5,204 nt of DNA. It comes from JBOGUF01 sp050696075 (GTDB taxonomy: Bacteria > Chloroflexota > Chloroflexia > Thermomicrobiales > UBA6265). The stretch covers positions 1-5,204 of the forward strand of contig JBOGUF010000047.1 in assembly GCA_050696075.1 (NCBI GenBank), written 5' to 3'. The notes below the pieces were generated by a model that had not been told where the DNA came from, ran no database searches, and saw only the letters and a list, made by a program, of their open reading frames with translations. Position 1 is the stretch's first letter; every line of letters begins with the position of its first letter. The position numbers were made by a program, and so were the translations under genes. Positions 5,141 to 5,204 of the stretch are shown here, in pieces.

Positions 5141-5204
5141 CCGTCATGCTGAGGCAGCGAAGCATCCCCGCGCGAAGCGCAGCGCTAGCCGATGACGACG
5201 CGGC
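5141..5204 (-). repeat. Palindromic intergenic element, copy C (inverted, cut by the window end)
   Basis: CCGTCATGCTGAGGC (5141-5155) followed by CGAAGCATCCCC and GCGCGAAGCGC (to 5180) matches the reverse complement of the right arm of copies A and B with one difference, so this copy is in the opposite orientation. The other arm would lie beyond 5204. From about 5181 the bases do not match copies A or B. It stands 36 bp after the permease stop and could lie at the 3' end of the transcript. No gene is supported in 5106-5204. Confidence 0.8.

Noticed and set aside
5192..5204. ATG near the right edge as the start of a next gene
   Set aside because: Only four codons are visible and no Shine-Dalgarno stands before it.

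Overview
This is a GC-rich bacterial window with one gene on the minus strand and a three-gene transport cluster on the plus strand, read from a shared divergent control region. The base composition, the actinobacterial-style TPP riboswitch, the secreted binding proteins without a lipobox, and the dense 'GTCATGCTGAGG...GAAGCATCCCC' intergenic palindromes suggest a GC-rich Gram-positive-like lineage. Chloroflexota of the Thermomicrobia/Sphaerobacter kind is my best guess, but no marker gene here proves it.

Left part (1-1370, minus strand). A NMT1/THI5-family periplasmic-type binding protein (ThiY-like) runs off the left edge with 324 codons visible. Its leader (about 974-1330) carries a complete TPP riboswitch, then a candidate intrinsic terminator with a competing antiterminator, then a strong Shine-Dalgarno. 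The gene is therefore very probably thiamin-repressed and takes up a thiamin pyrimidine precursor. The riboswitch is unusual: about 150 nt of a composite intergenic repeat sits in the loop of its P3a arm, so the conserved 5' and 3' halves are far apart in the DNA.

Centre and right (1376-5105, plus strand). A family-5 (peptide/nickel/oligopeptide type) ABC binding protein is followed by two inner-membrane permeases of the DppB/DppC type. The permeases overlap by 14 bp. The binding protein is separated from the first permease by a 261-bp gap filled with heptamer arrays, a 102-bp foldback element, a 15-bp inverted repeat and a nine-codon mini-ORF. No ATPase gene is present; it may lie beyond 5204 or elsewhere. 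The transported substrate cannot be told from sequence.

Control region (1339-1404). Back-to-back sigma70-like promoters drive the two directions, and a perfect 6-3-6 palindrome lies between and over their -35 elements.

Repeats. Each of the three intergenic gaps in the window holds a copy of the same palindromic element next to 7-nt tandem repeats. These arrays begin at or in the stop codons of two genes and end exactly at the start codon of a third.
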